DNA of 64,000 bases from Mya arenaria (taxonomy: Eukaryota; Mollusca; Bivalvia; Myida; Myidae): positions 1,629,001 to 1,693,000 of the forward strand of contig NC_069135.1 of assembly GCF_026914265.1 (NCBI RefSeq), written 5' to 3'. Under the pieces are notes generated by a model. That model had not been told where the DNA came from. It made no database searches and was given only the letters and a program-made list of their open reading frames with translations. Shown here piece by piece: positions 1 to 10,400 of the stretch. Both the position numbers and the translations under genes were made by a program. Each line of letters opens with the position of its first letter. Positions within the stretch are counted from its first letter, which is position 1.

Positions 1-82
1 CTTGAGGCAGAGGTTGTTGCCAGGAATACTTACTTTAGGTCTAACGCGAGCAATCTAGTGAACTTCACAACACCAGAGGGAG
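1..82 (+). CDS. Nrg: L1CAM exon: end of an FN3 domain (partial)
   Basis: The reading frame starts at base 1 and ends ...NFTTPEG plus one base, with donor gtaagg at 83. A T-P-E-G ending with a phase 1 intron is typical of the end of an L1-family FN3 domain. The exon start is outside the window. Confidence 0.85.
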
Positions 83-3000
83 GTAAGGAGGAAGTTTGTC
101 CTTGTATATTGTCAGTTATGCAATTGATATCAATAGATATGAAAATAATAAAAATCACACTGTTAAATAAGCTTTGGAAAAAGTCAGTTGAAAATACACA
201 TGAGGATAAACCTAACAGTTTTATCTAAGTTGAAAAAGATCAAGGTCATAATATGGCTAAAATCCTTTATGACTTAAAAAAGATAGTCATAAGATGGCTA
301 AAATCCTTTATGACTTAAAAATAGATGGTTATAATATGGCTAAATCCTTTGTCTTAAAAATATCAGTTTTCCTTTATCCTGTTTAGTATTGAAAATCAGT
401 GCTGAGGTTTCACAGAATCCAATTTATAGCATTACTCCACCCTTCAGTTCCATCAAAGCCGAGATCAGCCCGGGTGTTACTGCGTGGAGCCCGCCACTTC
501 CTCATTGAGTGGGAGAAGCCCACACAACCAAACGGCATCATCACCGGATTCAAAATTGGATATAAGAAAGGTAAGGGCTTCTGGACTGGTTATATGAAAA
601 ATGGATGGTTTCTGAATTGGATAAAAAAAAGGGAATGACTTCTGGATGGGATATAAGAAAGGGAAGGGCTTATGGATTGGATATTAGACAGGGAAGGGCT
701 TCTTGATTAGATATAAGAAAGGGAATGGGTTCTTGATTGGATTAAAGAAAGGGAAGGGCTTCTGGATTGGGTATAAGAAAGAGAAGGGCTTCTGGATTGG
801 ATATAAGAAAGAGAAGGGCTTCTGGATTGGATATAAGAAAGAGAAGGGCTTCTGGATTGGATATAAGAAAGAGAAGGGCTTCTGGATTGGATATAAGAAA
901 GGGAAGGGCTTCTGGATTGGATATAAGAAATGGAAGGGCTTCTGGATTGGATAGTAGAAAGGAAATGGCTGCTGGATTTGATATAAGAAAGGATTTCAGG
1001 TTTAAGAAAATTCTGTTATACTATACGCACAGATTTTTTAAACATGATTGGCTGTACAGAGTTTAAGCAATCTTACTACCGGGTATGTAACTGTATTATT
1101 TTTTTTAAATCCCATAACTCTAGCTTAAATAATTGGCATATTATGCCCCTTTATTGAATGGATTATAAACAACATACGAGCATTAGGGGTGCTCTTGTTT
1201 AACACATATTTCAGGGATGTGAAAGAGATACATGATCTGATTTTTGATGCCAACATATTGTTGAGGCTGAGTGAAATTGTTAGCTATAACAGCACGTCTT
1301 GTATTACATTGCTTCACCATGCATTGTTGGTTAATGCATTTTTGCTTGGAAATTTATTTGTTGGCCTGAAATTTTGGAACAATGGAGGTGAAATTTTGAA
1401 CAATGAAGGATATTTGGGGTTCTTTATGATGCTGTATTCATATTGTGTAGTTAAAAAGAATCCTTCCAGTTCACAGTAGTAAAAGGGACAAAAGAAGACA
1501 ACCTTCAACACATATAATATATTCAATCATATATCCAAAAAGCAGTTATATTTATTGCCTTACACAAAACTAAGGCACCACAGTCTGCACTCTTTTAATA
1601 AATTGAAAATATAAAATGCTGGCTTGCTGAAGACAATTCAAATTGTGATGACCATACGTATTGTTTCCAGTGAATGGTTTTAACGTTGGAGAGCTTGTGG
1701 TCACGAATGAGTACCCTGACCCGGACGAAGATCGTGGTGTGATGGACAAGCTGGACGCTAACACAGAGTACATTATATACGTGATGGCTAGTACCAGCAA
1801 GGGATATGGAGATGCCATTTACTTTGATGCCAAGACTGCAAATGATGGACGTAAGTGCATATATAAATATTTAAATCTGTAAATTGGTATATCTGTCTTG
1901 CCTAGAAGGATCTTTACTCAATCCCTGCATACGGCCATTGACTACACTATGTTAAATATATCAATTGCTTAGCCCAGTTCTATTACTTTAACATAATACT
2001 TGTACATTTTTTTTTACGTTATATTACAAGTTTCCGCCATCTTGGTTTTCATCAAGTTGTGTCTTATGTAAAGAACATCAGGACTTCTGAATCAATTCTT
2101 GTTTCTACTACTGTTAATAAATGTGTCGGCTATATCTGTACGTCTCACTTGGAATAATGTTTGTGTACTAGATGCTCTCCATTCAGGTATGGAGTTACTT
2201 CCCTTTGTTTGCATGGCTCCATCCTGGTTTGAAAACAAATTGTTGAGAGTTAGTTTAGATCTAGCTGTTGGGTTAATGGTTTCTTGATTTGTCGATGCAC
2301 ATGTAATAAAGTTTGTTGTAGATCTAGAACAATTGTACATGTAAAAGATAACAATTTAATCCATACAGTTCTGTTAGTCTTGATTTGTTTGTTTAAGTTC
2401 AACAAAGGCTGAAAGGATTTTCAAGCTTTTCTGATGAGCGTACAAGCCATATCCTCAAGGGGTGAGAGGAACTCCCTGGAATGTCTTACAAAAAAATAAA
2501 CTCAAAACAGAGTTACTCAGTTAAAAAGAATGCTAGTTTCAATTATTTATTTTTTTAAGTAGAACACAGCAAAAATGCCTTGGCTGGAGTTATTAATTAT
2601 GATATCTCTAGTTCAGGGAGAAAAAACCTGGAAAGCCTTCCAGAAATATGGCATGTATGAGATATTGAAGCTGTTAAAAATCCCCTGGGCAGATGTCAAA
2701 ATCCCCTGGTTTTCTTGAAGAATTACACCGGGGATCTCTATAGGAATATTGCATGACCATACAGCATGGTCACATGGAAAAGGGAATTACTACTCATTCT
2801 TCAAGCTTTTTGCCTTCATTTAATGCTGACCATCATAATAACTAACTTTAACTTAGTTAATACCAGATAAAGGAAAGTTTTCACTCTTCCAAGGTTAATC
2901 ATGTATGAAATAAAATACACATAGCACTTCTGCAGTACCCTTGCAGTGATACTACAACAGTGGTCATGGCAATGTGCACAGCTGTTTCTCAATCAGACTG

Positions 3001-5870
3001 AGGCTGAAAGTTGAACATTTGTAAGTGGAATTTAAATATAGCTTCCATCCCTTTGACTGATAGGACCTATGTTTGTGTAAGCTGTGTTCCAGCTGTGCAA
3101 GATGTGTGTTAACACACCTTTGTTGACCGCTTGTTTAACTTATTTAACTCCTGTATTACAGCATTGATCATACCCAAGATCCGCCTAGAGCTGGTTGGTG
3201 AGGACTTTGTGAATGTGACGTGGGACATTGGGGCCAACACTGACTCCCCCGCTGGATCATTCCACTTTGTACAATACAGGGAAGTGGGTGAGTTCATTTG
3301 CCTTGGGACTCATTTTAAAGGCAATGTTTAAAGCTATTGGGCCTGTCCCTGTGGTTTTAATTACATTATTACTGGTATTCCAATTTAGTTTTTTTGCAAT
3401 ATGTAAAATATTTCATGTACATGCATGATTTCCAGGTTGTTAAAATAATAATGCAATGAAAAAGACAATGATAAAGAAAAAGCCTATTACTTCCTTCTGT
3501 ACACAAGTTCTTAGATTTTGGGCGTGTATGTTTACAGTATGAACATGAGCTCGCTACTATCTTAGGGGACTCATTAATCCTGTTGGAACATTGAGTCAAA
3601 TCGTTCAATAATGTAAAAACAGTCTAATCCTTTTAATGTGTCCATTACCACAGGTTCAAAGGAGTGGGTTCATACAGATGAGGAGCGAATCAATACATGG
3701 ATGAATGTTTCGGGGCTCCAACCAAACACTCGGTACGAGATGATTGTGTTTGCGTCCAATGGGAAGTTTGAGCAGCCCAGTGATATGGAGAGCTTCACCA
3801 CCATGGGGGGACGTAAGTAGGCTTGGATGTTGAGTAATATCATTTAAAGCTTTAATATGTTTTATATAAGTAGATCTATATTATTTAAATACTGAGTACA
3901 GTATTTGCTCCTTATAAATGTAATATACAATATGTAAACACAAATCGGGATCCATGCATTTGTTGTATGATAGTATCTGTTAAGTGCTATCAAAACAGAA
4001 ACAAATATACCACCACATCCTAAATGTACACTACATTGTACAGTGGTATTTATCAGTACTTCAACCCATGTTTTAAATTGTCATTTCATCAAGCAATTGG
4101 TAATAATGCAAAATAATAAAGCCTGGTGACCTCATTGGAACCAATTGTATTAAATGGAACCAATGTATAAAATAAATGACCTTTAATGCATCCATAATGA
4201 CAGGTTCAAAGAAGTGGGTATAAAATAAATGACCAGATATGTCTTTGTTATTGCAGTTTGTAATTTTATTCTTTATTTCAACTTTAAATTTGGTGTTAAA
4301 TGACAGATTTTGCAAAGGAAAAAAACTAACTTTTTTTAAGAACTGTTATTTCTCACATTCCATTTCATCACATTAGACCCTTTTAATTGGTATCATAATC
4401 ATGAGGTCACCTGGCATCAAAGATTGACAGTATTGTTCATCAGATACATTACATCGAGTGTCTTGCCTTTCCAGCCCGTCCAATAACTACGGAGACCAGT
4501 ATAGCAACAGCCTCATGGTTTATAGCCATGATGGTGGCCATAGCTGTGCTCATCCTCTTCTTCATCATTGTCTGCTTTGTAAAACGAAGACGGGGAGAGA
4601 AATACAATGGTGGGTACTTAAAAATAAGTGATGAGATGACGTGGTCATCACACGATACAATATGTATCAAAAGAGTATTTCCTGATACGATACAGATACT
4701 TCAAATTAAAAAAAAACACACAAGGGAAGCAAAGTTTAGATATCATTTTTGCGCCCGGTCTGATTGAGGTTTATAAACTTTTAGAAGCCCTGCTCAAGAC
4801 ATGTAAATATGGACCCAGGACTATAGAAATAGCCACGCATCAATTGTTTCATGTCATAGTCAATGCTGTATGCATTCAGGCATTTAAGTATGATGAAGAC
4901 ATATTTCATATGTGATGAAATAAGACAGAAATTTAAATCGTTAAAATGTGTGTTTCAGTTCAAGAGAGGGAGAAGCTACGAGGGGCAGATTTGGAGAATG
5001 GAGATAAAGATTTGTTTAATGAATATCCTAAGAGGTAACCCCCCCTCCCCCCTCGATTTCTACGTTTCATTTTACGTAAATCCATGTTCTGGTACCACTG
5101 TATTGAGAGAAGGAACTCATGATTTATTTTATTTAATGTTTGATAAAAAATTATTATTGAATAATGTTTGATCAATACTCAGTCCAACCAGTGCTATGGA
5201 ATCTTCCGGAGAAAATGCTTAAGCTAATATTAACATAAGCAGTGACAGTTTTAAACTCAAAATTGTTATCAGGCGTGTAGTAGTAAAGTTATAGTTAGTT
5301 ATATTAGATAATTTTAATAAGTATTTTACTGTAGTTCTTATCAGTGTATTTGCAAAACAAACATACACACCTATGATTAATGACAAGATGTTCAGTAAGC
5401 TTTTCCTACCTACCAGTGGGGAGACGGACCCTCTAGCAGCAGGAAGTCCAGACTCGTTTGACAATGAGGTAGACCGTTTGCCCGGTGGCAGTGAGACAGA
5501 CAGTATGGCTGACTACGGGGATGTGGACCCCAGCAAGTTCAATGAAGATGGATCTTTTATAGGTGACTTAAATGATCTGATGTATAGTAATTTTAATTGA
5601 ATCACTGGATTCTATCACAGAAAATAACTCTTGGTTAATAATGTTTCTACCTTGTTCTGCCTATTATAAGCACACTTTTTAAGCTACTGTGAGTAAAGTA
5701 TTATTATGAAATTCTTTGAAATTCAGAAGAACAAATTTAAATATAGCTTTGTTTATAAGATCTTTTACTATGTCATTGTTTAACATTGTTTTCCTTTTAC
5801 AGGCCAATATGGTCCAGCTAAAACAGATGAGAAGGGAAATCCGGCCTCTGCCATGTCCACATTTGTCTGA
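1..5870 (+). CDS. Nrg: L1CAM/neuroglian-family cell adhesion molecule, 3' part of gene (9 exons)
   Basis: Type I membrane adhesion protein of the L1CAM family, which links neurons or epithelia to ankyrin and spectrin. Exons seen: 1-82, 448-570, 1671-1850, 3162-3287, 3654-3812, 4475-4609, 4959-5034, 5417-5562, 5803-5870. All have GT/AG borders and compatible phases (1-1 for the FN3 exons, one phase 2 junction in the tail). The order is: end of one FN3 domain, two full FN3 domains each made from two exons, a membrane segment, a basic juxtamembrane stretch, an acidic tail, the FIGQY ankyrin-binding motif, and a C-terminal S-T-F-V that fits a class I PDZ ligand. Domain order and exon pattern match known L1CAM genes. 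The Ig domains and first FN3 domains lie upstream of the window. A vertebrate neurofascin/NrCAM-type name is equally possible; the family call is secure, the orthologue name is inference. Confidence 0.93.
448..570 (+). CDS. Nrg: L1CAM exon: first half of penultimate FN3 domain
   Basis: Acceptor cttcag ends at 447 and donor gtaagg starts at 571; phase 1 on both sides. It encodes [12 protein letters not shown], then a buried-tryptophan strand FLIEWEKP, the loop QPNGIITGF and the strand KIGYKK, the usual first half of an FN3 fold. The last 30 bases of this exon and the donor are the apparent source of the minisatellite that follows directly. Confidence 0.9.
571..995 (+). repeat. 30-bp minisatellite derived from the exon end and splice donor
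   Basis: About 14 units of 30 bp, core ggcttctggattggatataa followed by gaaagggaag. The unit matches the end of the preceding exon plus the start of its intron (attggatataagaaag, then gtaagggcttctgg). In the array copies the GT of the donor is replaced by GG or AG, so only the true junction at 570/571 keeps a GT. Outer copies are degenerate; the six between about 760 and 950 are nearly identical. Confidence 0.92.
1671..1850 (+). CDS. Nrg: L1CAM exon: second half of penultimate FN3 domain
   Basis: Acceptor ttgtttccag ends at 1670 and donor gtaagt starts at 1851; phase 1 both sides, 60 codons. Residues include [19 protein letters not shown], the standard FN3 L-x-P/A-x-T-x-Y-x-x-x-V strand F signature, then the domain end FDAKTANDG. 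It completes the domain begun at 448-570. Confidence 0.93.
3162..3287 (+). CDS. Nrg: L1CAM exon: first half of membrane-proximal FN3 domain
   Basis: Acceptor gtattacag ends at 3161 and donor gtgagt starts at 3288; phase 1 both sides, 126 bp. It encodes [20 protein letters not shown] and then a strand FHFVQYREV, matching the first half of an FN3 fold with its core tryptophan. Confidence 0.92.
3654..3812 (+). CDS. Nrg: L1CAM exon: second half of membrane-proximal FN3 domain
   Basis: Acceptor accacag ends at 3653 and donor gtaagt starts at 3813; phase 1 both sides, 159 bp. It contains the N-V-S-G-L-x-P-N-T-R-Y-E-M strand F signature, and the NVS may be N-glycosylated. A G-S-x-E-W start followed by this strand is usual in the last FN3 domain of L1 proteins. 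Confidence 0.93.
4475..4609 (+). CDS. Nrg: L1CAM exon: transmembrane segment and basic stop-transfer
   Basis: Acceptor cctttccag ends at 4474 and donor gtgggt starts at 4610. It encodes [12 protein letters not shown], then a hydrophobic helix from [11 protein letters not shown] through [11 protein letters not shown], then KRRRGEKYN. The W-F-I start of the helix and the C-F-V-K/R-R end are family features. The basic juxtamembrane patch is where FERM-domain proteins bind in known L1 proteins. Confidence 0.95.
4959..5034 (+). CDS. Nrg: L1CAM exon: first cytoplasmic tail segment
   Basis: Acceptor tgtgtttcag ends at 4958 and donor gtaacc starts at 5035; it enters in phase 1 and leaves in phase 2. 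It encodes [18 protein letters not shown] and then LFNEYPKR. The F-x-E-Y sequence aligns in position with the FGEYSD/FHEYS stretch of vertebrate and fly L1 tails. Confidence 0.85.
5417..5562 (+). CDS. Nrg: L1CAM exon: acidic tail leading to the ankyrin-binding motif
   Basis: Acceptor cctaccag ends at 5416 and donor gtgact starts at 5563; phase 2 in, phase 1 out. It encodes an acidic tail including [20 protein letters not shown] and then GSFI, the first half of the family's FIGQY ankyrin-binding motif. The intron splits the glycine codon of FIGQY. Confidence 0.95.
5803..5870 (+). CDS. Nrg: L1CAM terminal exon: QY of FIGQY and PDZ-type C-terminus
   Basis: Acceptor ccttttacag ends at 5802. It encodes (G)[18 protein letters not shown] and then TFV, with the stop tga at 5868-5870. 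Tyrosine phosphorylation of FIGQY is known to release ankyrin in this family. The S-T-F-V ending suggests PDZ binding. Confidence 0.96.
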
Positions 5871-7885
5871 CAGTGACCTACAAGCTTTTGCCAGGCGAAA
5901 TGGGTTGCCATGCAACACGCTTCATTGGTTGCCTAGCAACACATGAAAACACAGTGAAACTGAAAATGAATTTGTGTTTGTTGCATAGCAACCAAATGTG
6001 GAAAAAGACGGTGTTTTTCGATGGAAATAAGGAATTGAAAACAATAAATTGACCATACTGTATATTGTAATCTGAAATCCTGTTTTAACACTTGGTATAA
6101 CGGTCCATTCCGATGTGCTTAAGCAGTTCTTGTGTGGCTGTTCTTGTGTTTAAACTATAAGTTCAGTTGGCTGTGACTATGTTTCTGCTTGGCAGTATAT
6201 GTCTCATCTGCAGCGCAGTGCATCATTCCTAATGTTGATGTTCAACCAGATATGTGCAATTACTCTTGACCAAAAATAATCGTTGCCATGAAATCATGAC
6301 AACAGCCATCTTGAGTACAAGTATTCTTTGTTTACATAGTGTGATTGATTGTGGAGGGAGGCACTCAGCTTTCTATGTCCTTTATTCAGTGAATGGATGT
6401 TTTCTTTGCAGCACCAAAAAGCAAACTTGCAGTTGATGAACTGTAAGGCTGGCAGCTGGTTGGTGATGTGTGGGCCATATCTTCATCATCAGCTGTCTTC
6501 AGAACGTTGTATTAATACAAATTTGTGTTAGCATACATAACAAACAATACAGCTTTACATAAAAGGAATCTCTTTATGGTTTAACTGGTGAAGTCTTTAT
6601 ACATGTGTGATTGTTGAATTTCCTCTGTCCTAACAAGGATGGATGCTTTATCCTTGTCACTGTTGTAAGATATATATGCGATTTATTTATTGTAAGTGAA
6701 ATGACTTATGCTTCACCAAAAACCTTTCAGGTCAACATTCTGATGCTTTTGAGTCCCTCCTACAAATACTGGAGGACGTATTACAGAAGCAGCTTAAGAT
6801 TGTTTAATTCTTTTATTTTAGGTGGTAATTTTAAAAAAAAATATTTCATAAAGAAACTCTGTCTCTGATATTTTATTGTTTTATCATTCAAAAAGCATTA
6901 CTTTCTATACTTTGTGAATTATGCATTTAGCAGAATTCTTGTCGACCTTGTGAACTAAACTGTTAAGGGAATTGTCAGATTTGAGGGAAAGGAAGAAATT
7001 CAACTGGAGATGCTTCTGCGGTAATATGTCCCTCTCAGTCCTCCTGAATAATTAGTGCAATATATCACCTACAAGGCTAGCTGTTTTGTATGTATGCTTC
7101 AGTTATGATATCTCACAGCATTGATATTGTACATGTATCCGCTTATGTGCTTTTATACAGGTTTTATTTTCAGTCTTACATTCCATTTGCCTTCGTTGTA
7201 TATGTTTTCATTGGCATATTTATTGTACAGAGAATTTACTCAAAATCATATTAAGTGTTCAACAGCTGTGTAGATACAATTTATTTGATATATTTCTTTA
7301 TAAAATATAAAAATATTTATATTACAGTTGGGAATCAGATGTTTGTTTAATAAGTGTTTTAAAAATTTAGAAAACATACATTGAATTCTAGGATACATCA
7401 GTACTGTTGAAAATCTTCTGCAATCATTATCAATATCATACAGTCCCATTTCAAAGCATTTGTTTTTTATTTGTAATGAATATGGATTTGCAAATCCAAA
7501 CCAGTGCAACAGATTCAGGGAGCAGAAGTTTACTATAATTCACAGCATTATTTATCAGATATGTCAACTTAACATAAGCAAAATATGGTGAACTTAATTT
7601 TATGAAAACTTAACTTAATGAAAACACTGTATGTCTGATATATAATTTAGACAAATAATAAAAATATTTATAAACTCATCCACTTTATGTACATAGACAA
7701 TGTTTACATCTTGCAGGTTTTTATGTCTGTTGTGACTTACTGTTTTATTCTGATATTACTAGTCATGTTTTATTTTATGGTTGAGTTTACTCTCATTTTT
7801 ATTAGAGCATTTATATTTCATGATCAAATAAATTATTTAAATGCTGTCTAATTTATGTTTTGTCAAAAGATATATTGGTCCAAGC
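5871..7885 (+). other. 3' untranslated and downstream region of the L1CAM gene
   Basis: AT-rich with no coding signal. A first AATAAA is at 6043-6048 and another (aaataaattatt) is near 7826, so the 3' UTR may end at about 6070 or extend to about 7850. No other gene was seen here. Confidence 0.55.
6043..6048 (+). terminator. Candidate polyadenylation signal AATAAA (L1CAM)
   Basis: AATAAA lies 173 bases after the stop codon, in a context without other coding signal. It is the nearest consensus signal, but longer 3' UTRs are common for this family, so it may be a proximal site. Confidence 0.45.
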
Positions 7886-7889
7886 TCCT

Positions 7890-9345
7890 GTGCTACGTGT
7901 ATAAAGCGTTTGTCTGATAATGTTTTTTATGGTCAAAAAGCTATCTGTTGAGCATGTATTATGGATTTGTCTGATAATATATTGATGGCGAAAAAGCTAC
8001 TTGTAGACATAAATAAAGCATTCGTCTGAAAAAAGTATTGATGTCAAAAGAGTTACTTGTAGAGCATAGAGTAATGATTTGTTTGATAATATATTGATGA
8101 TAAATATCTACATGTAGAGCATAGGGTAATGATTTTGCTGATAATGTATTGATGGTAAATATCTACATGTAGAGCATAGAGTAATGATTTGTCTGATAAT
8201 GTATTGATGGTAAATATCTACATGTAGAGCATAGAGTAATGATTTGTCTGATAATGTATTGATGGTAAATATCTACATGTAGAGCATAGAGTAATGATTT
8301 GTCTGATAATATATTGATGGTAAAAATCTACATGTAGAGCATAGAGTAATGATTTGTCTGATAATGTATTGATGGTAAATATCTACATGTAGAGCATAGA
8401 GTAATGATTTGTCTGATAATATATTGATGGTAAATATCTACATGTAGAGCATAGAGTAATGATTTTGCTGATAATATATTGATGGTAAATATCTACATGT
8501 AGAGCATAGGGTAATGATTTGTCTGATAATGTATTGATGGTAAATATCTACATGTAGAGCATAGCGTAATGATTTGGCTGATAATATATTGATGGTAAAT
8601 ATCTACATGTAGAGCATAGAGTAATGATTTGTCTGATAATGTATTGATGGTAAATATCTACATGTAGAGCATAGAGTAATGATTTGTCTGATAATGTATT
8701 GATGGTAAATATCTACATGTAGAGCATAGAGTAATGATTTGTCTGATAATGTATTGATGGTAAATATCTACATGTAGAGCATAGAGTAATGATTTGTCTG
8801 ATAATATATTGATGGTAAATATCTACATGTAGAGCATAGAGTAATGATTTGGCTGATAATGTATTGATGGTAAATATCTACATGTAGAGCATAGAGTAAT
8901 GATTTGGCTGATAATATATTGATGGTAAATATCTACATGCAGAGCATAGAGTAATGATTTGGCTGATAATGTATTGATGGTAAATATCTACATGCAGAGC
9001 ATAGAGTAATGATTTGTCTGATAATGTATTGATGGTAAATATCTACATGTAGAGCATAGAGTAATGATTTGTCTGATAATGTATTGATGGTAAATATCTA
9101 CATGTAGAGCATAGAGTAATGATTTGTCTGATAATGTATTGATGGTAAATATCTACATGTAGAGCATAGAGTAATGATTTGTCTGATAATGTATTGATGG
9201 TAAATATCTACTTGTAGAGCATAGAGTAATGATTTGTCTGATAATGTATTGATGGTAAATATCTACATGTAGAACGTAAATATCTACATGTAGAGCATAG
9301 AGTAATGATTTGTCTGATAGTGTATTGATGGTAAAAGAGCTAGCT
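7890..9345 (+). repeat. 55-bp minisatellite, block 1
   Basis: About 26 units of 55 bp with core gtctgataatgtattgatgg, then taaatatctacatgtagagc, then atagagtaatgattt. The first few units (7890-8090) and the last (after 9330) are strongly diverged; the centre is nearly uniform with scattered g/a variants. It shares the ataatgtattgatggtaaa stretch with the next block. Confidence 0.95.
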
Positions 9346-9599
9346 GTAGTGTCTATATTAAGGATTTGACTGATAATATGTTGATAGTAAAAGAGATGCC
9401 TATAGCATATGTATTAAGGATCTATTTGATAATGGTATGGTAAAATATCTTAATGTTGTTCATGTATTTAACATCTGTCTAATAATGTATTGATGGTAAA
9501 AAGAGATGTCTGAAAATGTGTTGATGGTCAAAGAGCTACCAGAAATACATGTATTAGGCGTTCTTCTGGTAATGTATTGCTGGCAAAAGGTCACTTGCT
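9346..9599 (+). repeat. Degenerate bridge between the two 55-bp blocks
   Basis: Diverged units of the same family (for example gactgataatatgttgatag near 9367 and gtctaataatgtattgatgg near 9477), which show that the two blocks are one array that was homogenised separately on each side. Confidence 0.75.
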
Positions 9600-10400
9600 G
9601 TACATGCATCTAAGCATTTGGTTGATAATGTATGGTGGTAAGGGATCTACCTGTAGTACAGTATCCAGCATACGTTTGGTAATGTGTTGATGGTAAAAGA
9701 GCAACCTGTAGTACAGTATCCAGCATACGTCTGGTAATGTGTTGATGGTAAAAGAGCAACCTGTAGTACAGTATCCAGCATACGTCTGGTAATGTGTTGA
9801 TGGTAAAAGAGCAACCTGTAGTACACGTATCCAGCATACGTCTGGTAATATGTTGATGGTAAAAGAGCAACCTGTAGTACACGTATCCGGCATACGTCTG
9901 GTAATGTGTTGATGGTAAAAGAGCAACCAGTAGTACACGTATCCAGCATACGTCTGGTAATGTGTTGATGGTAAAAGAGCAACCTGTAGTACACGCATCC
10001 AGCATACGTCTGGTAATGTGTTGATGGTAAAAGAGCAACCTGTTGTACAGTATCCAGCATACGTCTGGTAATGTGTTGATGGTAAAAGAGCAACCTGTAG
10101 TACAGTATCCAGCATACGTCTGGTAATGTGTTGATGGTAAAAGAGCAACCTGTAGTACACGTATCCAGCATACGTCTGGTAATGTGTTGATGGTAAAAGA
10201 GCAACCAGTAGTACACGTATCCACCATACGTCTGGTAATGTGTTGATGGTAAAAGAGCAACCTGTAGTACACGTATCCGGCATACGTCTGGTAATGTGTT
10301 GATGGTAAAAGAGCAACCTGTAGTACACGTATCCAGCATACGTCTGGTAATGTGTTGATGGTAAAAGAGCAACCTGTAGTACAAGTATTTAGGATTTGAC
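9600..10400 (+). repeat. 55/56-bp minisatellite, block 2
   Basis: About 14 units with core gtctggtaatgtgttgatgg, then taaaagagcaacctgtagta, then cacgtatccagcatac. Units are 55 or 56 bp depending on cagtatcc versus cacgtatcc. All three minus-strand frames stay open for over 220 codons only because the unit has no stop in any of them; these are not genes. Confidence 0.95.

Noticed and set aside
703..1066. Open frame encoding [10 protein letters not shown] repeats
   Set aside because: It is the intronic 30-bp minisatellite next to the L1CAM exon; it lies beyond the true donor at 571.
9591..10384. Three overlapping minus-strand open frames of 220-245 codons
   Set aside because: They are the three frames of the 55/56-bp minisatellite, which happens to have no stop on that strand; same peptide words in every frame.
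7890..10400. Possible CRISPR array
   Set aside because: Units are contiguous with no unique spacers, in animal nuclear DNA; this is a minisatellite.
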